NCBI GenBank assembly: GCA_934503195.1
Contig: CAKSVM010000001.1
Coordinates: 1-64,000 of the forward strand
Direction: 5' to 3'
Source: an uncultured Eubacteriales bacterium
Lineage (GTDB): Bacteria; Bacillota; Clostridia; Oscillospirales; CAG-272
DNA: 64,000 bases
Shown: positions 15,938-24,154 of the stretch, in pieces
How the letters are laid out: each line of letters opens with the position of its first letter
Position numbering within the stretch: the stretch's first letter is position 1
The notes under the pieces: generated by a model
Told to the model about the DNA's origin: nothing
Seen by the model: the letters and a program-made list of their open reading frames with translations, nothing else
Databases searched by the model: none
Translations under genes and position numbers: made by a program

Positions 15938-18304
15938 ATGAAATTCTCAACTAAATTCGTCGCGGCGACCCGCGAATTCTCAACATTTGAGAAGCTTGTC
16001 CCCTCTCCCGTGATGAGACGCGAGTTCGAACTCGGCAAAGTAAAGTCGGCTGAACTCACGATCTGCGGACTCGGACTCTATGACCTCTTTATCAACGGAA
16101 ACCGCATAACCCGCGGTTATCTCTCGCCCTATCTCTACAATCCCGACGACATCCTCTACTACGACCACTACGACCTCGCGCCCTATCTCACCGAGGGCAA
16201 AAACGTAATCGGCGTCTGGCTCGGAAACGGAATGAACGATTCCTTCGGCGGTCAGGTCTGGGAGTTTGAGACCGCGAGATGGAGAAGCGCGCCGAAGCTC
16301 GCGCTCAACTTTGAGGCCGAGACCGAGTCCGGCGAAAAGGTCGAATTCGACTCGACCGCTGACTTTAAGTGCACCGAATCGCCGATCTACTGCGACGATA
16401 TCAGAATCGGTGAGTTCTACGACGCGAGAAAGGAACTCGGCGACTGGACAAAGCCCGGCTACGACGACAGCGCGTGGCGCGATACTATCCCGGCCGAGAC
16501 TCCGCGCGGCGAGTGCCGTCTCTGCGATGTCGACCCGATTCTTCCGACGCGCGAGATAAAGCCGGTCTCGGTAAAGCCCGGAAAGATCTCGATCACCTAC
16601 GCATGGGTTCATAATCTTCTGAAAAACGTTCCCGAGGATCTTATGAATGAGTTTCCCGAGGACGAGGCCTCGCAGGAAGGCTTCATCTATGACTTCGGCG
16701 TCAACGCGGCCGGACTCTGCCGTCTGCATATAAAGAACGGACGCCCCGGACAGAAGATCATCCTCCAGTTCGGCGAAAAGCTCGCTTCGGACGGCGGACT
16801 CGACCTTCGCGGAATGCCCTTCCTCCCGCACCGCTACGATCACCGCGATATCTACATCTGCAAGGGCGGCGACGAGACCTATATGCCGCGCTTCACCTAT
16901 CACGGCTTCCAGTACGTCCTTGTCATCGGAATCGATGAGACTCAGGCGACAAACGACCTTCTGACCTATGTCGTCATGAACACCTCGCTCCGCGACCGCT
17001 CGCATTTCAGATGCTCCGACGAAATGGCGAACAAGCTCTGGGACGCCGCGATCGTCTCCGACCTCGCTAACTTCTATCACTTCCCGACCGACTGCCCGCA
17101 CCGCGAGAAGAACGGCTGGACAGGCGACGCCGCCCTCTCGGCCGAGCAGATGGTAATGGCTCTCACCCCCGAGCGCAACTGGCGCGAATGGATGCACAAC
17201 ATCGAGAAGTCGATGAACGACAAGGGCGCGATCCCCGGAATCATCCCGACCTCGGGCTGGGGATTTGCGTGGGGCAACGGACCCGCGTGGGATATCATCC
17301 TCGTGAATCTTCCCTACTTTGCTTGGATCTACCGCGGCGACCTCACGATCGCCAAAGAGAACGCCACCGCGATCTTCCGCTACATAAACTACATCACGAC
17401 GAGAAAGGACGACAAGGGACTCATCCACATCGGCCTTGGCGACTGGTGCCCGACCGCGCGCGGCGGAAATCACGTCGCTCCGCTCGAGTTCACCGACACC
17501 GTCATCTGCATTGATATCTGCGACAAGGCCGCGAAGCTCTACGACGCGCTCGGAATGGCTCCGCAGAAGACCTTTGCCGAAACCGTCCGCGACGATTTCA
17601 TGAAGGCCGCGAGAAAGTATCTCATAAACCACGAGACCGTAACGGCAATCGGACGCTGCCAGACGACTCAGGCTATGGCGATCTTCTACAATGTCTTCAC
17701 CGACGCCGAAAAACCGCTCGCCTTCGCGCGTCTCGTCGAGCTTATCGAAAAGAACAACGGCTCGTTCGACTGCGGAATTCTCGGACTCCGCGTCATCTTC
17801 CACGTTCTCTCGGCGTTCGGCCGCACCGACCTCGCGTACCGCATGATCACGAAGACCGACTTCCCATCCTACGGCTATCAGATAGCGCACGGCGCGACCT
17901 CGATCTGGGAGGATTTCAGACTCGAGTCCGACTCCCCGAACTCCAGAAACCACCACTTCTTCTGCGACTACATCTCGTGGTTCATGAAGAATCTCGTCGG
18001 AATCAACATAAATCCCTACGAGAACGACGCGAAGGAGGTTCAGCTCGCGCCGAAGTTCATCGACGCTCTTGACAGCGCGTCGGGCGATCACGACTCAATC
18101 CTCGGCAAGGTGAGCGCAAGCTGGACACGTGAGGGTGAGGATATCCTATACAGCTTCGAGATCCCGGCCGGAATGAAGGCCGAAATCGTCCTCGAGCCCG
18201 GAAAGAAGTTCGACGACGGACACACCTATAAGCACGTCTCCGGAAAGCAGACTCTCCGCATAATCGACGCCGGAAAGCGCGACCGGGTAACCACGCACGA
18301 ATAA
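15938..18304 (+). CDS. alpha-L-rhamnosidase, GH78 family, intracellular
   Basis: Predicted to release terminal alpha-L-rhamnose from pectic or other glycans, glycosides or oligosaccharides. The 788-residue protein has N-terminal beta-sandwich modules (about 1-340), an alpha/alpha-barrel catalytic domain, and a short C-terminal beta domain. The barrel contains FPTDCPHREKNGWTGDA at 382-398, with acidic residues D385, E390 and D397, and GATSIWE with E658, the usual general-base glutamate. There is no signal peptide, so imported oligosaccharides are the likely substrates. It stands alone between a promoter and a strong terminator; no transporter is adjacent. Confidence 0.88.
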   Translation: MKFSTKFVAATREFSTFEKLVPSPVMRREFELGKVKSAELTICGLGLYDLFINGNRITRGYLSPYLYNPDDILYYDHYDLAPYLTEGKNVIGVWLGNGMNDSFGGQVWEFETARWRSAPKLALNFEAETESGEKVEFDSTADFKCTESPIYCDDIRIGEFYDARKELGDWTKPGYDDSAWRDTIPAETPRGECRLCDVDPILPTREIKPVSVKPGKISITYAWVHNLLKNVPEDLMNEFPEDEASQEGFIYDFGVNAAGLCRLHIKNGRPGQKIILQFGEKLASDGGLDLRGMPFLPHRYDHRDIYICKGGDETYMPRFTYHGFQYVLVIGIDETQATNDLLTYVVMNTSLRDRSHFRCSDEMANKLWDAAIVSDLANFYHFPTDCPHREKNGWTGDAALSAEQMVMALTPERNWREWMHNIEKSMNDKGAIPGIIPTSGWGFAWGNGPAWDIILVNLPYFAWIYRGDLTIAKENATAIFRYINYITTRKDDKGLIHIGLGDWCPTARGGNHVAPLEFTDTVICIDICDKAAKLYDALGMAPQKTFAETVRDDFMKAARKYLINHETVTAIGRCQTTQAMAIFYNVFTDAEKPLAFARLVELIEKNNGSFDCGILGLRVIFHVLSAFGRTDLAYRMITKTDFPSYGYQIAHGATSIWEDFRLESDSPNSRNHHFFCDYISWFMKNLVGININPYENDAKEVQLAPKFIDALDSASGDHDSILGKVSASWTREGEDILYSFEIPAGMKAEIVLEPGKKFDDGHTYKHVSGKQTLRIIDAGKRDRVTTHE

Positions 18305-18326
18305 TCAAAAGCCGGGAAATCCCCGG

Positions 18327-18368
18327 AAAAAAACGCGGACTGCCGGCAAACGCCGGCAGTCCGTTTTT
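18327..18368. terminator. bidirectional terminator between GH78 and spoIIIAH
   Basis: A perfect 12-bp GC-rich stem (18336-18347 with 18352-18363, loop AAAC) with five T on one side and seven A on the other. It serves two converging transcripts. Confidence 0.88.
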
Positions 18369-18404
18369 CGTCAATTCCGGAAACGCCTCGATTCCGGGGG
18401 GCTC

Positions 18405-19001
18405 TCACGCGCTCTGCTTTTCGATTATCTTGATGTTCAGCGGGTCGATTCCGGCCTGCTCCCAGACAATCTCCTTGATCTGCGAAAGCTCATTCGGCAG
18501 AAGTCCGTCCGAGCGGACGATGACGCTCGCGCTCCCCTCGCTGATCACGGCGACGCATTCCTCAAAGCCCTTCGACTTTATCAGCGTCTCGATCGCCGCC
18601 TCGGTCTGAATCTCGGAGGCGATGCGGCTGATGTCGGCGTTGGCCTGTTCGCGCGAGACCTCGTCGGACGTCGACGCGACGACGTTCTGGAGCACCGCGA
18701 TCGCCTGATCGCGCGCCTGCTGTCTTGAGAGCTGTGCCGACGCGAAATAGCTGTCCTCGACATAGGGCTTTTCATCAACCGCGCCGAGCGGGTCTCCGTC
18801 ACTGATCTTCGGAGCCGAATTTCCGAACAGCACGAAGTTCAGCACCACCGCCACGCCGATGAGTAAGAGAGAGCTCATGATGACGATGTTCCGCGTCCCG
18901 AGCTTCTTAAAAAATCCGCCGACCTTTCCGAGACCCTTCCGGAAACCATTCTTTTCGGTAGCCACGATGTCGAGTTCGCCGCCTGCCATGTTTTCTTCCA
19001 T
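18405..19001 (-). CDS. spoIIIAH: stage III sporulation protein AH
   Basis: Mother-cell protein that spans the outer forespore membrane and pairs with forespore SpoIIQ to form the A-Q channel. The 198 residues have a basic cytoplasmic N-terminus, one membrane helix near residues 39-60 (IVIMSSLLLIGVAVVLNFVL) and an intermembrane C-terminal YscJ/FliF-like domain (ending QAGIDPLNIKIIEK). It is the last gene of the operon and ends at the shared terminator. The start has an AAGGAGAT site. Confidence 0.95.
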   Translation of the reverse strand: MEENMAGGELDIVATEKNGFRKGLGKVGGFFKKLGTRNIVIMSSLLLIGVAVVLNFVLFGNSAPKISDGDPLGAVDEKPYVEDSYFASAQLSRQQARDQAIAVLQNVVASTSDEVSREQANADISRIASEIQTEAAIETLIKSKGFEECVAVISEGSASVIVRSDGLLPNELSQIKEIVWEQAGIDPLNIKIIEKQSA

Positions 19002-19060
19002 AAACCTTATCTCCTTTTATTATTGTTGTACCATAATATATGCCGCGCTTTTCCCGGATA

Positions 19061-19429
19061 TTACTCGTTTGTCCCAAGCACGCTCACCGAATCCGAGCCG
19101 ATTCCGAAAAGCGAGCAGAGCATATTCGTGATTTTGAGTCTTACCGCCGGATCGTCGCCGCCGCCGCAGACAACCGCGGCTCCGATGACCCTCCCAGAGT
19201 CGTCGAGCGTCACCATAACGTGAACGTCCGAAACGCCGCCGATCTCCTCGCAGAGAATTCTGAGCCGCCCCTCGACTCCGGTGCCGGACCCGACTGAAAG
19301 CGTCCCATCCCGCCCGCCGAAGAGCATCAGCGCGACTCCGAGTATCAGCGCGGCCGCGATGAACCAGAAGCTCTTCTTCTCGCGCAGAAAGGCGATCAGC
19401 TTTGACGGCGGGATTTTCTCGTCACTCAT
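19061..19429 (-). CDS. spoIIIAG: stage III sporulation protein AG, short form
   Basis: Forms the ring of the A-Q feeding-tube complex in the intermembrane space. One membrane helix (about 20-38, SFWFIAAALILGVALMLF) is followed by the ring-building domain (EGRLRILCEEIGGVSDVHVMVTL). At 122 residues it is much shorter than the roughly 230 of Bacillus subtilis; the linker between helix and ring domain is the shortened part. It overlaps spoIIIAF by 8 nt. Confidence 0.92.
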   Translation of the reverse strand: MSDEKIPPSKLIAFLREKKSFWFIAAALILGVALMLFGGRDGTLSVGSGTGVEGRLRILCEEIGGVSDVHVMVTLDDSGRVIGAAVVCGGGDDPAVRLKITNMLCSLFGIGSDSVSVLGTNE

Positions 19430-19874
19430 CGAATATCACCTCGGTTTCGAGTCCGAAGTTCGCCTTCACGTAGTCCCTGAGATCCGACGCGAAGATACCG
19501 AACCGTTTCTTAAGCGTCAGCGTTATGTAATCGTACTCCGGCGAGATCTCGGCCGAGATCCCGTCCTTTTCGAGTCCGAATTTATCCGCCACCGCGTCGC
19601 GCACGTGGAGCGCGATTATCGAGTTGACGCGCGACATCGCCTCGACCGACGAGTAGTCGAAGATCACCGACGCACGGTCGACGTATCCCGGAACCGACGC
19701 GACGATCTTCGTCAGCGGCGAAAGCAGGGTGAGCAAAACCGAAAGCGCGATAAGATACCGCAGATATTTCCGGAGTCCGCCCTTCCCGTCCGAGTCGGGA
19801 ACAAAGCCGTCGATGATCCCAGACACCGCCGCGGCCGAGATCAGCGACATTATGAATCCTCTGAGTTCAGACAT
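19422..19874 (-). CDS. spoIIIAF: stage III sporulation protein AF
   Basis: Membrane-associated component of the SpoIIIA complex made in the mother cell. The 150-residue protein has two N-terminal hydrophobic segments (MSLISAAAVSGIIDGF and YLIALSVLLTLLSPLT) and a soluble C-terminal domain (ISPEYDYITLTLKKRFG) facing the intermembrane space. It is translationally coupled to spoIIIAG through an 8-nt overlap and follows spoIIIAE by 18 nt. Confidence 0.93.
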   Translation of the reverse strand: MSELRGFIMSLISAAAVSGIIDGFVPDSDGKGGLRKYLRYLIALSVLLTLLSPLTKIVASVPGYVDRASVIFDYSSVEAMSRVNSIIALHVRDAVADKFGLEKDGISAEISPEYDYITLTLKKRFGIFASDLRDYVKANFGLETEVIFDE

Positions 19875-19892
19875 TGAAATTCCTCCAAAATT

Positions 19893-21029
19893 CTATCCCG
19901 CCAGCGCGACCGATCCGTTCGCGAAGACCGCCATCGCGTAGACAAACATCAGCGCGGCTACCACCGATACCGCCGTCAGGAATCCGAAAAGCCCCGAAAG
20001 CTCGTCGAGAAGCGATTTCTCGCGGTCAAGCCCCATCACCCCGGCCGAAACCCCGGCGATAACGACTCCGAGCCTTGTCAGAATCACGCGGAAGATCACC
20101 GGGAACGTCAGCAGGGCAATTATGATGACACCCGCCCAGCCGACCGTGCCTTTGACGAGCGAAAGACTCCCCGCGACCGTCCGCACCGCGTCAGCGGCAA
20201 TTCCCCCGGCGACTGGAATCGCGTTTGACGCGGCGAATCTGACCGCGCGCATCGAGAGACTGTCGGCTCTTGCCGCGATTGTCGTCTGAAAGGTCATCAC
20301 CGCCGAGATCGCCGCCGCCGAAAGTCCGAGAATCCACGAAAAGCCGTCGCGGATGAGCTTTGAGATCCCCGAGAGCTTAAGTCCGCCGCCGACGCCCGAA
20401 GCCATCGCGATTCCGAAGCAGAGCTGCAAGACCGGCATCAGCCCGTTCGCCGCAAGCTTTTCGATGAGATCGAGTCCGAGTATCAGTCCGCCCGACGAAA
20501 CCGCCGCCGCGCTGACATTTCCGCCCGCCGCGCACATCGCGCCCATCACCGGGATAAACGAGTCCATGATCCCCGAGAGCGTGAAAAGATAACTCCTTAC
20601 CGTCTCAAAAAGCCCCTTCGCGCTCTCGAACATCTCAAGCATTATGCAGATTCCGGTCACGAAATCGAAGAGTCCCGAGAGTGAATCGGACTTCAGCGTT
20701 CCCCTGAGCATCGAAACGGCCGATGAGATCACAACAAGCCCGAGAAGCCTTGAAAAGGTCTTCAGAGCCGGGGAGAGAGCGGCTTTCAGAGCCGCCGCGC
20801 CGACCTTCGAAAAGAATCCCATCCCGACCTCAGACGCCTTTGACGGATCGAAGATCCCCTCCGGAAGCGATTCGCGAAGCTCGTCCGGAAGCCCTTCGAG
20901 GATTCCCGAAAGCTCGAAATCGTCGGACGAGTAAAGCTTTTCGTCAGATGAGGCATCAGTTTCGCTGACGGCCGACACCGGAACAATAAGAAGAACGAAA
21001 AGCAGCGCGAAAACAAAGATCCTTCTCAT
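19893..21029 (-). CDS. spoIIIAE: stage III sporulation protein AE
   Basis: The largest membrane protein of the SpoIIIA complex. The 378 residues start with a signal-peptide-like segment (MRRIFVFALLFVLLIVPVSA) and a hydrophilic stretch rich in Asp, Ser and Glu. Several hydrophobic helices follow, with the family block FQTTIAARADSLSMRAVRFA and AIPVAGGIAADAVRTVAGSL. It overlaps spoIIIAD by 4 nt. The predicted topology suits a channel or scaffold element. Confidence 0.95.
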   Translation of the reverse strand: MRRIFVFALLFVLLIVPVSAVSETDASSDEKLYSSDDFELSGILEGLPDELRESLPEGIFDPSKASEVGMGFFSKVGAAALKAALSPALKTFSRLLGLVVISSAVSMLRGTLKSDSLSGLFDFVTGICIMLEMFESAKGLFETVRSYLFTLSGIMDSFIPVMGAMCAAGGNVSAAAVSSGGLILGLDLIEKLAANGLMPVLQLCFGIAMASGVGGGLKLSGISKLIRDGFSWILGLSAAAISAVMTFQTTIAARADSLSMRAVRFAASNAIPVAGGIAADAVRTVAGSLSLVKGTVGWAGVIIIALLTFPVIFRVILTRLGVVIAGVSAGVMGLDREKSLLDELSGLFGFLTAVSVVAALMFVYAMAVFANGSVALAG

Positions 21030-21403
21030 TTCATAAGCTCCGCCGCGAGTCCGAGAAGCTTTCCGATGAGCGGAAGGCAGAGCAAAATCATCTCGGCCTT
21101 GCCGACAAGCTCTAATTTTGAGGCGATCGCCGACTCGCCCGCGTCGCGGCAGAGTTCGGCCGAAAACTGTACCGCGAGCGTTATTCCGAGTGCCTTTATG
21201 AGAGTTGAGAGACAGCCCTCAAAGCTCGTCCCCTCGATCATCCGCCTGAGTTCGGAAAGCACAGGCCAGAATTCAACCGCCGCCGCGCCGAAGAGAAGCA
21301 CCGCCGCCGCCAGCGCGACAATTCCGGCAAACTCGCTCTTCTGCCCGCGAAGAACGATGACAGCGGTCAGCGCGCAAAGCGCGACTCCGCAGTATTTTAT
21401 CAT
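21026..21403 (-). CDS. spoIIIAD: stage III sporulation protein AD
   Basis: A 125-residue protein with four hydrophobic segments and the typical pattern GVALCALTAVIVLRGQKSEF at the N-terminus. It is related to SpoIIIAC and belongs to the membrane ring of the feeding tube. It overlaps spoIIIAE by 4 nt and follows spoIIIAC by 11 nt, the conserved order. Confidence 0.94.
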   Translation of the reverse strand: MIKYCGVALCALTAVIVLRGQKSEFAGIVALAAAVLLFGAAAVEFWPVLSELRRMIEGTSFEGCLSTLIKALGITLAVQFSAELCRDAGESAIASKLELVGKAEMILLCLPLIGKLLGLAAELMK

Positions 21404-21414
21404 GCTGTCCTCCG

Positions 21415-21609
21415 TCAGAATCCGAAGACGTTACGGACGCTTCCGAAGAGCGTTCCGATCTTGTCGACGAGCATCAGCATCACAATGATTATCCCGGCGA
21501 GCGACACCAGCACCGCCTGCTCGTCCCTTCCGTATTTTGAGAGGAGCTGATAAGCGATGCTCACCGTCAGCCCCACTCCCGCGACTTTAAGTATCAGACT
21601 CACATCCAT
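21415..21609 (-). CDS. spoIIIAC: stage III sporulation protein AC
   Basis: A 64-residue two-helix membrane protein beginning MDVSLILKVAGVGLTVSIAY and containing LLSKYGRDEQAVLVSLAGII, the family signature. It has an AAGGATG site. Unlike most spoIIIA operons, 146 nt of non-coding sequence separate it from spoIIIAB. Confidence 0.94.
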   Translation of the reverse strand: MDVSLILKVAGVGLTVSIAYQLLSKYGRDEQAVLVSLAGIIIVMLMLVDKIGTLFGSVRNVFGF

Positions 21610-21755
21610 GATTTGACCATCCTTTCAAGATTCTGTAAGAAATCCGCCGTTTTTCCGGGGATACGCTGAATAAATCGGGGTTTCGCGAACAAGAGTCCTG
21701 AATTTATGGGCAGTTTCCGCGAAAACAAGCTTAAAAACAGCGTTTCCCACCAGAG

Positions 21756-22238
21756 TCACATTAGCAGTACCGCCAGAAGAAATCCCGCAAGCATTCCGAA
21801 GGTTCTGCAAAGCTTTGATCTTCGCGAGAGTTCGGATCTTTCGCGTTCCAGAGCGTCGCCGAGCGTTTTTTCAAAATACGTACAGTGTGAGCTTTCCTCG
21901 CCCGCCGAGTGATGCCCGAGTCCGCAAAAAAAACGCGAAAGCTCGTTTGTCTCGTCCTCGGTGAGCAAGAGCCGCCCGCGGCAGCTCTCAAATCCGCCGT
22001 CAGCCCCGAGTTCGCGCGCGGCAAAGAGGAAGCCGGAAGCCGAAAGCGTCTCGTCCTCGTAGCCATCAAGTATCGAATCAAGCGGCGCGCGGAAGTAGTC
22101 AATCTGCGCCTTGATGTGCTTTATCAGCCGCAGAAACGCCTCCAGCTGACCGACTCTCAGCCGATACATCCTCGCCGCCGAAAACCCGACGAGACTGCAC
22201 GCGGCAAATATCATGATTCCACCGACAAAGGCGTACAT
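21756..22238 (-). CDS. spoIIIAB: stage III sporulation protein AB
   Basis: Membrane anchor and partner of the SpoIIIAA ATPase, resembling type II/IV secretion inner-membrane proteins. The 160 residues have an N-terminal helix (GGIMIFAACSLVGFSAARMY), a helical cytoplasmic region (LEAFLRLIKHIKAQIDYFRA) and a C-terminal helix (FGMLAGFLLAVLLM). The start overlaps the 3' end of spoIIIAA by 28 nt, an effect of the SpoIIIAA extension. Confidence 0.93.
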   Translation of the reverse strand: MYAFVGGIMIFAACSLVGFSAARMYRLRVGQLEAFLRLIKHIKAQIDYFRAPLDSILDGYEDETLSASGFLFAARELGADGGFESCRGRLLLTEDETNELSRFFCGLGHHSAGEESSHCTYFEKTLGDALERERSELSRRSKLCRTFGMLAGFLLAVLLM

Positions 22239-23338
22239 TCCGCCACCTCCGAAGACGAAGTATCAACAGACGATGTGCCGTCATACGAAGTCCTGACGAC
22301 CGGATTTTCCACGGATGACCTGCCGACAGCCGGAATCCCGCCATCGTGGCCGCCGGATGAAGCTCCGTGAGCTGAAGCGGCTCCGGATGAATCAATTCCG
22401 GCTGACCTGCCGCCCGGTGAAGTGCCGCGGGTCTGAGCACGGCTTGCGGAAACCTCGTCGGCCGGAGTCTCGTCAAAACCAAAACAGCGCGAAAGCCTTT
22501 TTCCGATCCTCTCGCGCGAAACGCCGATGTAGCGCGAGAAAATCCTTTCATCATGCAGAATCCGTATATTCGGACGTGACAGAAGGCTTCCGAGATCCGA
22601 TGCGTGTGCCGTGGCGATAAGCGGGACTCCGGTGTTCTGCGCCGAGAGAATCGCCTTTGTCTCCTCCACACCGCCGAGTTCGTCGCAAATTATCACCTCG
22701 GGCGAAAGCGTGCGAGTCGCGGTCTCGATTCCCTTGGCCTTCGGGTAGCCAATCAGAAAGTCGCAGAGCGTGTCCGAGAACATTTCGGGAATGCAGATCT
22801 CACCGCGCGTGTCGATTACCGCGACTCTGCGCCCCGACTCACCGAGTCCCGACGCGATATCGCGAAGAAGCGTCGTCTTTCCGACTCCCGGTTCGGAGTA
22901 GATAAGCGTTGAGCTTATCCGCCCGTCTTCCCTGAAGCGTCGGAGTATCCGCTCGCCGACTCCTCGGATTATGTGCGGGATTCTTATATTGAGCGAGGAT
23001 ATTCCGCCGACATTCGCGTCTGACGAATACGAGCCGCAGAGTCCGACCCTGATTCCGCCCTCGAAGATTATGTACCCTTCGTTTATCGTCGCTCCGTGAG
23101 CGTAGACCGACCCGCCGCAGAGCCTTGACACGCAGTCGGACATCGCGGACGGCGACATTCTGAATCCGAGCGGGATATTTTCGCCCGAGACGGTAAGCGA
23201 GGCCGGACGGTCAAGCCGGAGTCTTACCTCCGAGATATCGTCCCCGGCGATTCGCCCGCGCCCGGCGAGAATCGCGATCTCGTCTGAGAGCCTGTCCGGA
23301 AGGCAGTTTTTAAGCGCGAGCGGTAGAAGACCTGTCAT
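22211..23338 (-). CDS. spoIIIAA: stage III sporulation protein AA, ATPase, with extra C-terminal tail
   Basis: Predicted secretion-type ATPase powering the mother cell-to-forespore channel. Walker A is EPGVGKTT (149-156) and Walker B VIICDE (215-220); the N-terminal domain includes GFRMSPSAMSDCVSRLCG and the motif IRIPHIIRGVGERIL. The family core ends near residue 293. Residues 294-375 form a low-complexity Ser, Gly and Ala-rich tail (for example SSGAASAHGASSGGHDGG) not usual in the family, and this tail overlaps spoIIIAB. Confidence 0.94.
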   Translation of the reverse strand: MTGLLPLALKNCLPDRLSDEIAILAGRGRIAGDDISEVRLRLDRPASLTVSGENIPLGFRMSPSAMSDCVSRLCGGSVYAHGATINEGYIIFEGGIRVGLCGSYSSDANVGGISSLNIRIPHIIRGVGERILRRFREDGRISSTLIYSEPGVGKTTLLRDIASGLGESGRRVAVIDTRGEICIPEMFSDTLCDFLIGYPKAKGIETATRTLSPEVIICDELGGVEETKAILSAQNTGVPLIATAHASDLGSLLSRPNIRILHDERIFSRYIGVSRERIGKRLSRCFGFDETPADEVSASRAQTRGTSPGGRSAGIDSSGAASAHGASSGGHDGGIPAVGRSSVENPVVRTSYDGTSSVDTSSSEVAECTPLSVES

Positions 23339-23354
23339 ATCATCACATCCTTTT

Positions 23355-23384
23355 TATGTATCGCTTCCGATGTGATAAATATAT
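23355..23384 (-). promoter_or_regulatory. possible sigma-E promoter of the spoIIIA operon
   Basis: On the minus strand ATATATTT, a 14-bp spacer and GATACATA, close to the sigma-E consensus (ATATT and CATACAAT spaced by about 14). The predicted transcript would start within a few bases of the ribosome-binding site, which weakens the call. Confidence 0.35.
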
Positions 23385-23429
23385 ACGCGGCGAGCGGCGG
23401 AAAAATTCGCGGGACGTGAAAAACGACGC

Positions 23430-23464
23430 AAAAAAAGCGGCGCGGATCTTCCGATCCGCACCGC
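23430..23464 (-). terminator. intrinsic terminator after the SCIFF-maturase-like gene
   Basis: A 12-bp GC-rich stem with one wobble and a four-base loop (23437-23464), followed on the minus strand by seven T. It separates the upstream yajC-containing cluster from spoIIIAA. Confidence 0.85.
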
Positions 23465-23510
23465 ACGTTCAAGACGGCGCCGCGCGATTCGTGGCTGACG
23501 CCTTAAGTTT

Positions 23511-24101
23511 TCAGAGATTATTCTTCTGCCCGAGAGCCTTCGCCGCGAGTTCGCAGTCAAGCGACAGCCGCTCGTACTCGCAGACCTTCCGCCCCGGAAC
23601 CGAAAGCGAACATAAGTGTCTCGCGTGACATTCCGCGCAGACCGGAAATCCGTGTTCCACTCTGACCGCCGGAGCGAAAATCGTCCCATTCCCGGCTTTG
23701 AGCGAAAGCTTCGCCTCACGGCTAAGCTCATCAACCGACGCGACAACTTCCTCGTCACCCTCGGTACTCTCGATGACAACTCCGTCCTTCGTGTCGTAAA
23801 CACGCGCCGCGCCAACCTTTCCGGACATATCTGAAGCCCCTGCCGCGTCAGCCGCGATCGGCTTTTCGGCGGCGAAAAGCTTTCCCTCTTCATAAAGTCC
23901 GCGAAGCTCGGTGTAAACCGCCGAAATCGCGTCGCTGTCATACTTCGCCAGATCGTATCTGAGCGACGACGGACATTCCTTCGCCATCGGGAGCTCAATG
24001 TAATCGATCATCTTGAAGCCCAGCTCGTCAACCTCGTGCGTGTATCCGCTCTCGCTGTCATACAGAAATCTGTGTACTCCGAATTTGAATTTATGTACCA
24101 T
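23511..24101 (-). CDS. SCIFF-maturase-like protein lacking the radical SAM core
   Basis: The 196-residue protein looks like the two ends of a SCIFF peptide maturase joined together. Residues 1-80 (MVHKFKFG, then DSESGYTHEVDELGFKMIDY, then YTELRGLYEEGKLFAAEK) match the N-terminal recognition domain that binds the SCIFF precursor. Residues 151-186 (CAECHARHLC, with C155, C158, C164, C174 and C183) resemble the end of its SPASM iron-sulfur domain. The roughly 250-residue radical SAM barrel, with its CxxxCxxC site, is missing. The middle is a hydrophilic linker. The frame is intact, has an AAAGGA site and its own terminator. No SCIFF peptide gene lies upstream. Family placement is by eye. Confidence 0.65.
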   Translation of the reverse strand: MVHKFKFGVHRFLYDSESGYTHEVDELGFKMIDYIELPMAKECPSSLRYDLAKYDSDAISAVYTELRGLYEEGKLFAAEKPIAADAAGASDMSGKVGAARVYDTKDGVVIESTEGDEEVVASVDELSREAKLSLKAGNGTIFAPAVRVEHGFPVCAECHARHLCSLSVPGRKVCEYERLSLDCELAAKALGQKNNL

Positions 24102-24154
24102 AACAAAGTCCTTTCGGTTTCAAAAACCGTGTTTTTCAATAGTCAATGTCCCGC

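Noticed and set aside
15980..18091. Long open frame on the minus strand opposite the GH78 gene (over 700 codons)
   Set aside because: It mirrors the codon bias of a GC-rich gene, has no family resemblance and no ribosome-binding site; the GH78 frame is clearly the real one.
21625..21810. Small open frame in the spoIIIAB-spoIIIAC gap
   Set aside because: It overlaps the end of spoIIIAB, has no ribosome-binding site and no resemblance to a sporulation protein.
24102..24154. Possible SCIFF precursor peptide gene
   Set aside because: The 53-nt gap contains no cysteine-rich frame, and a six-cysteine peptide of about 45 residues cannot fit.
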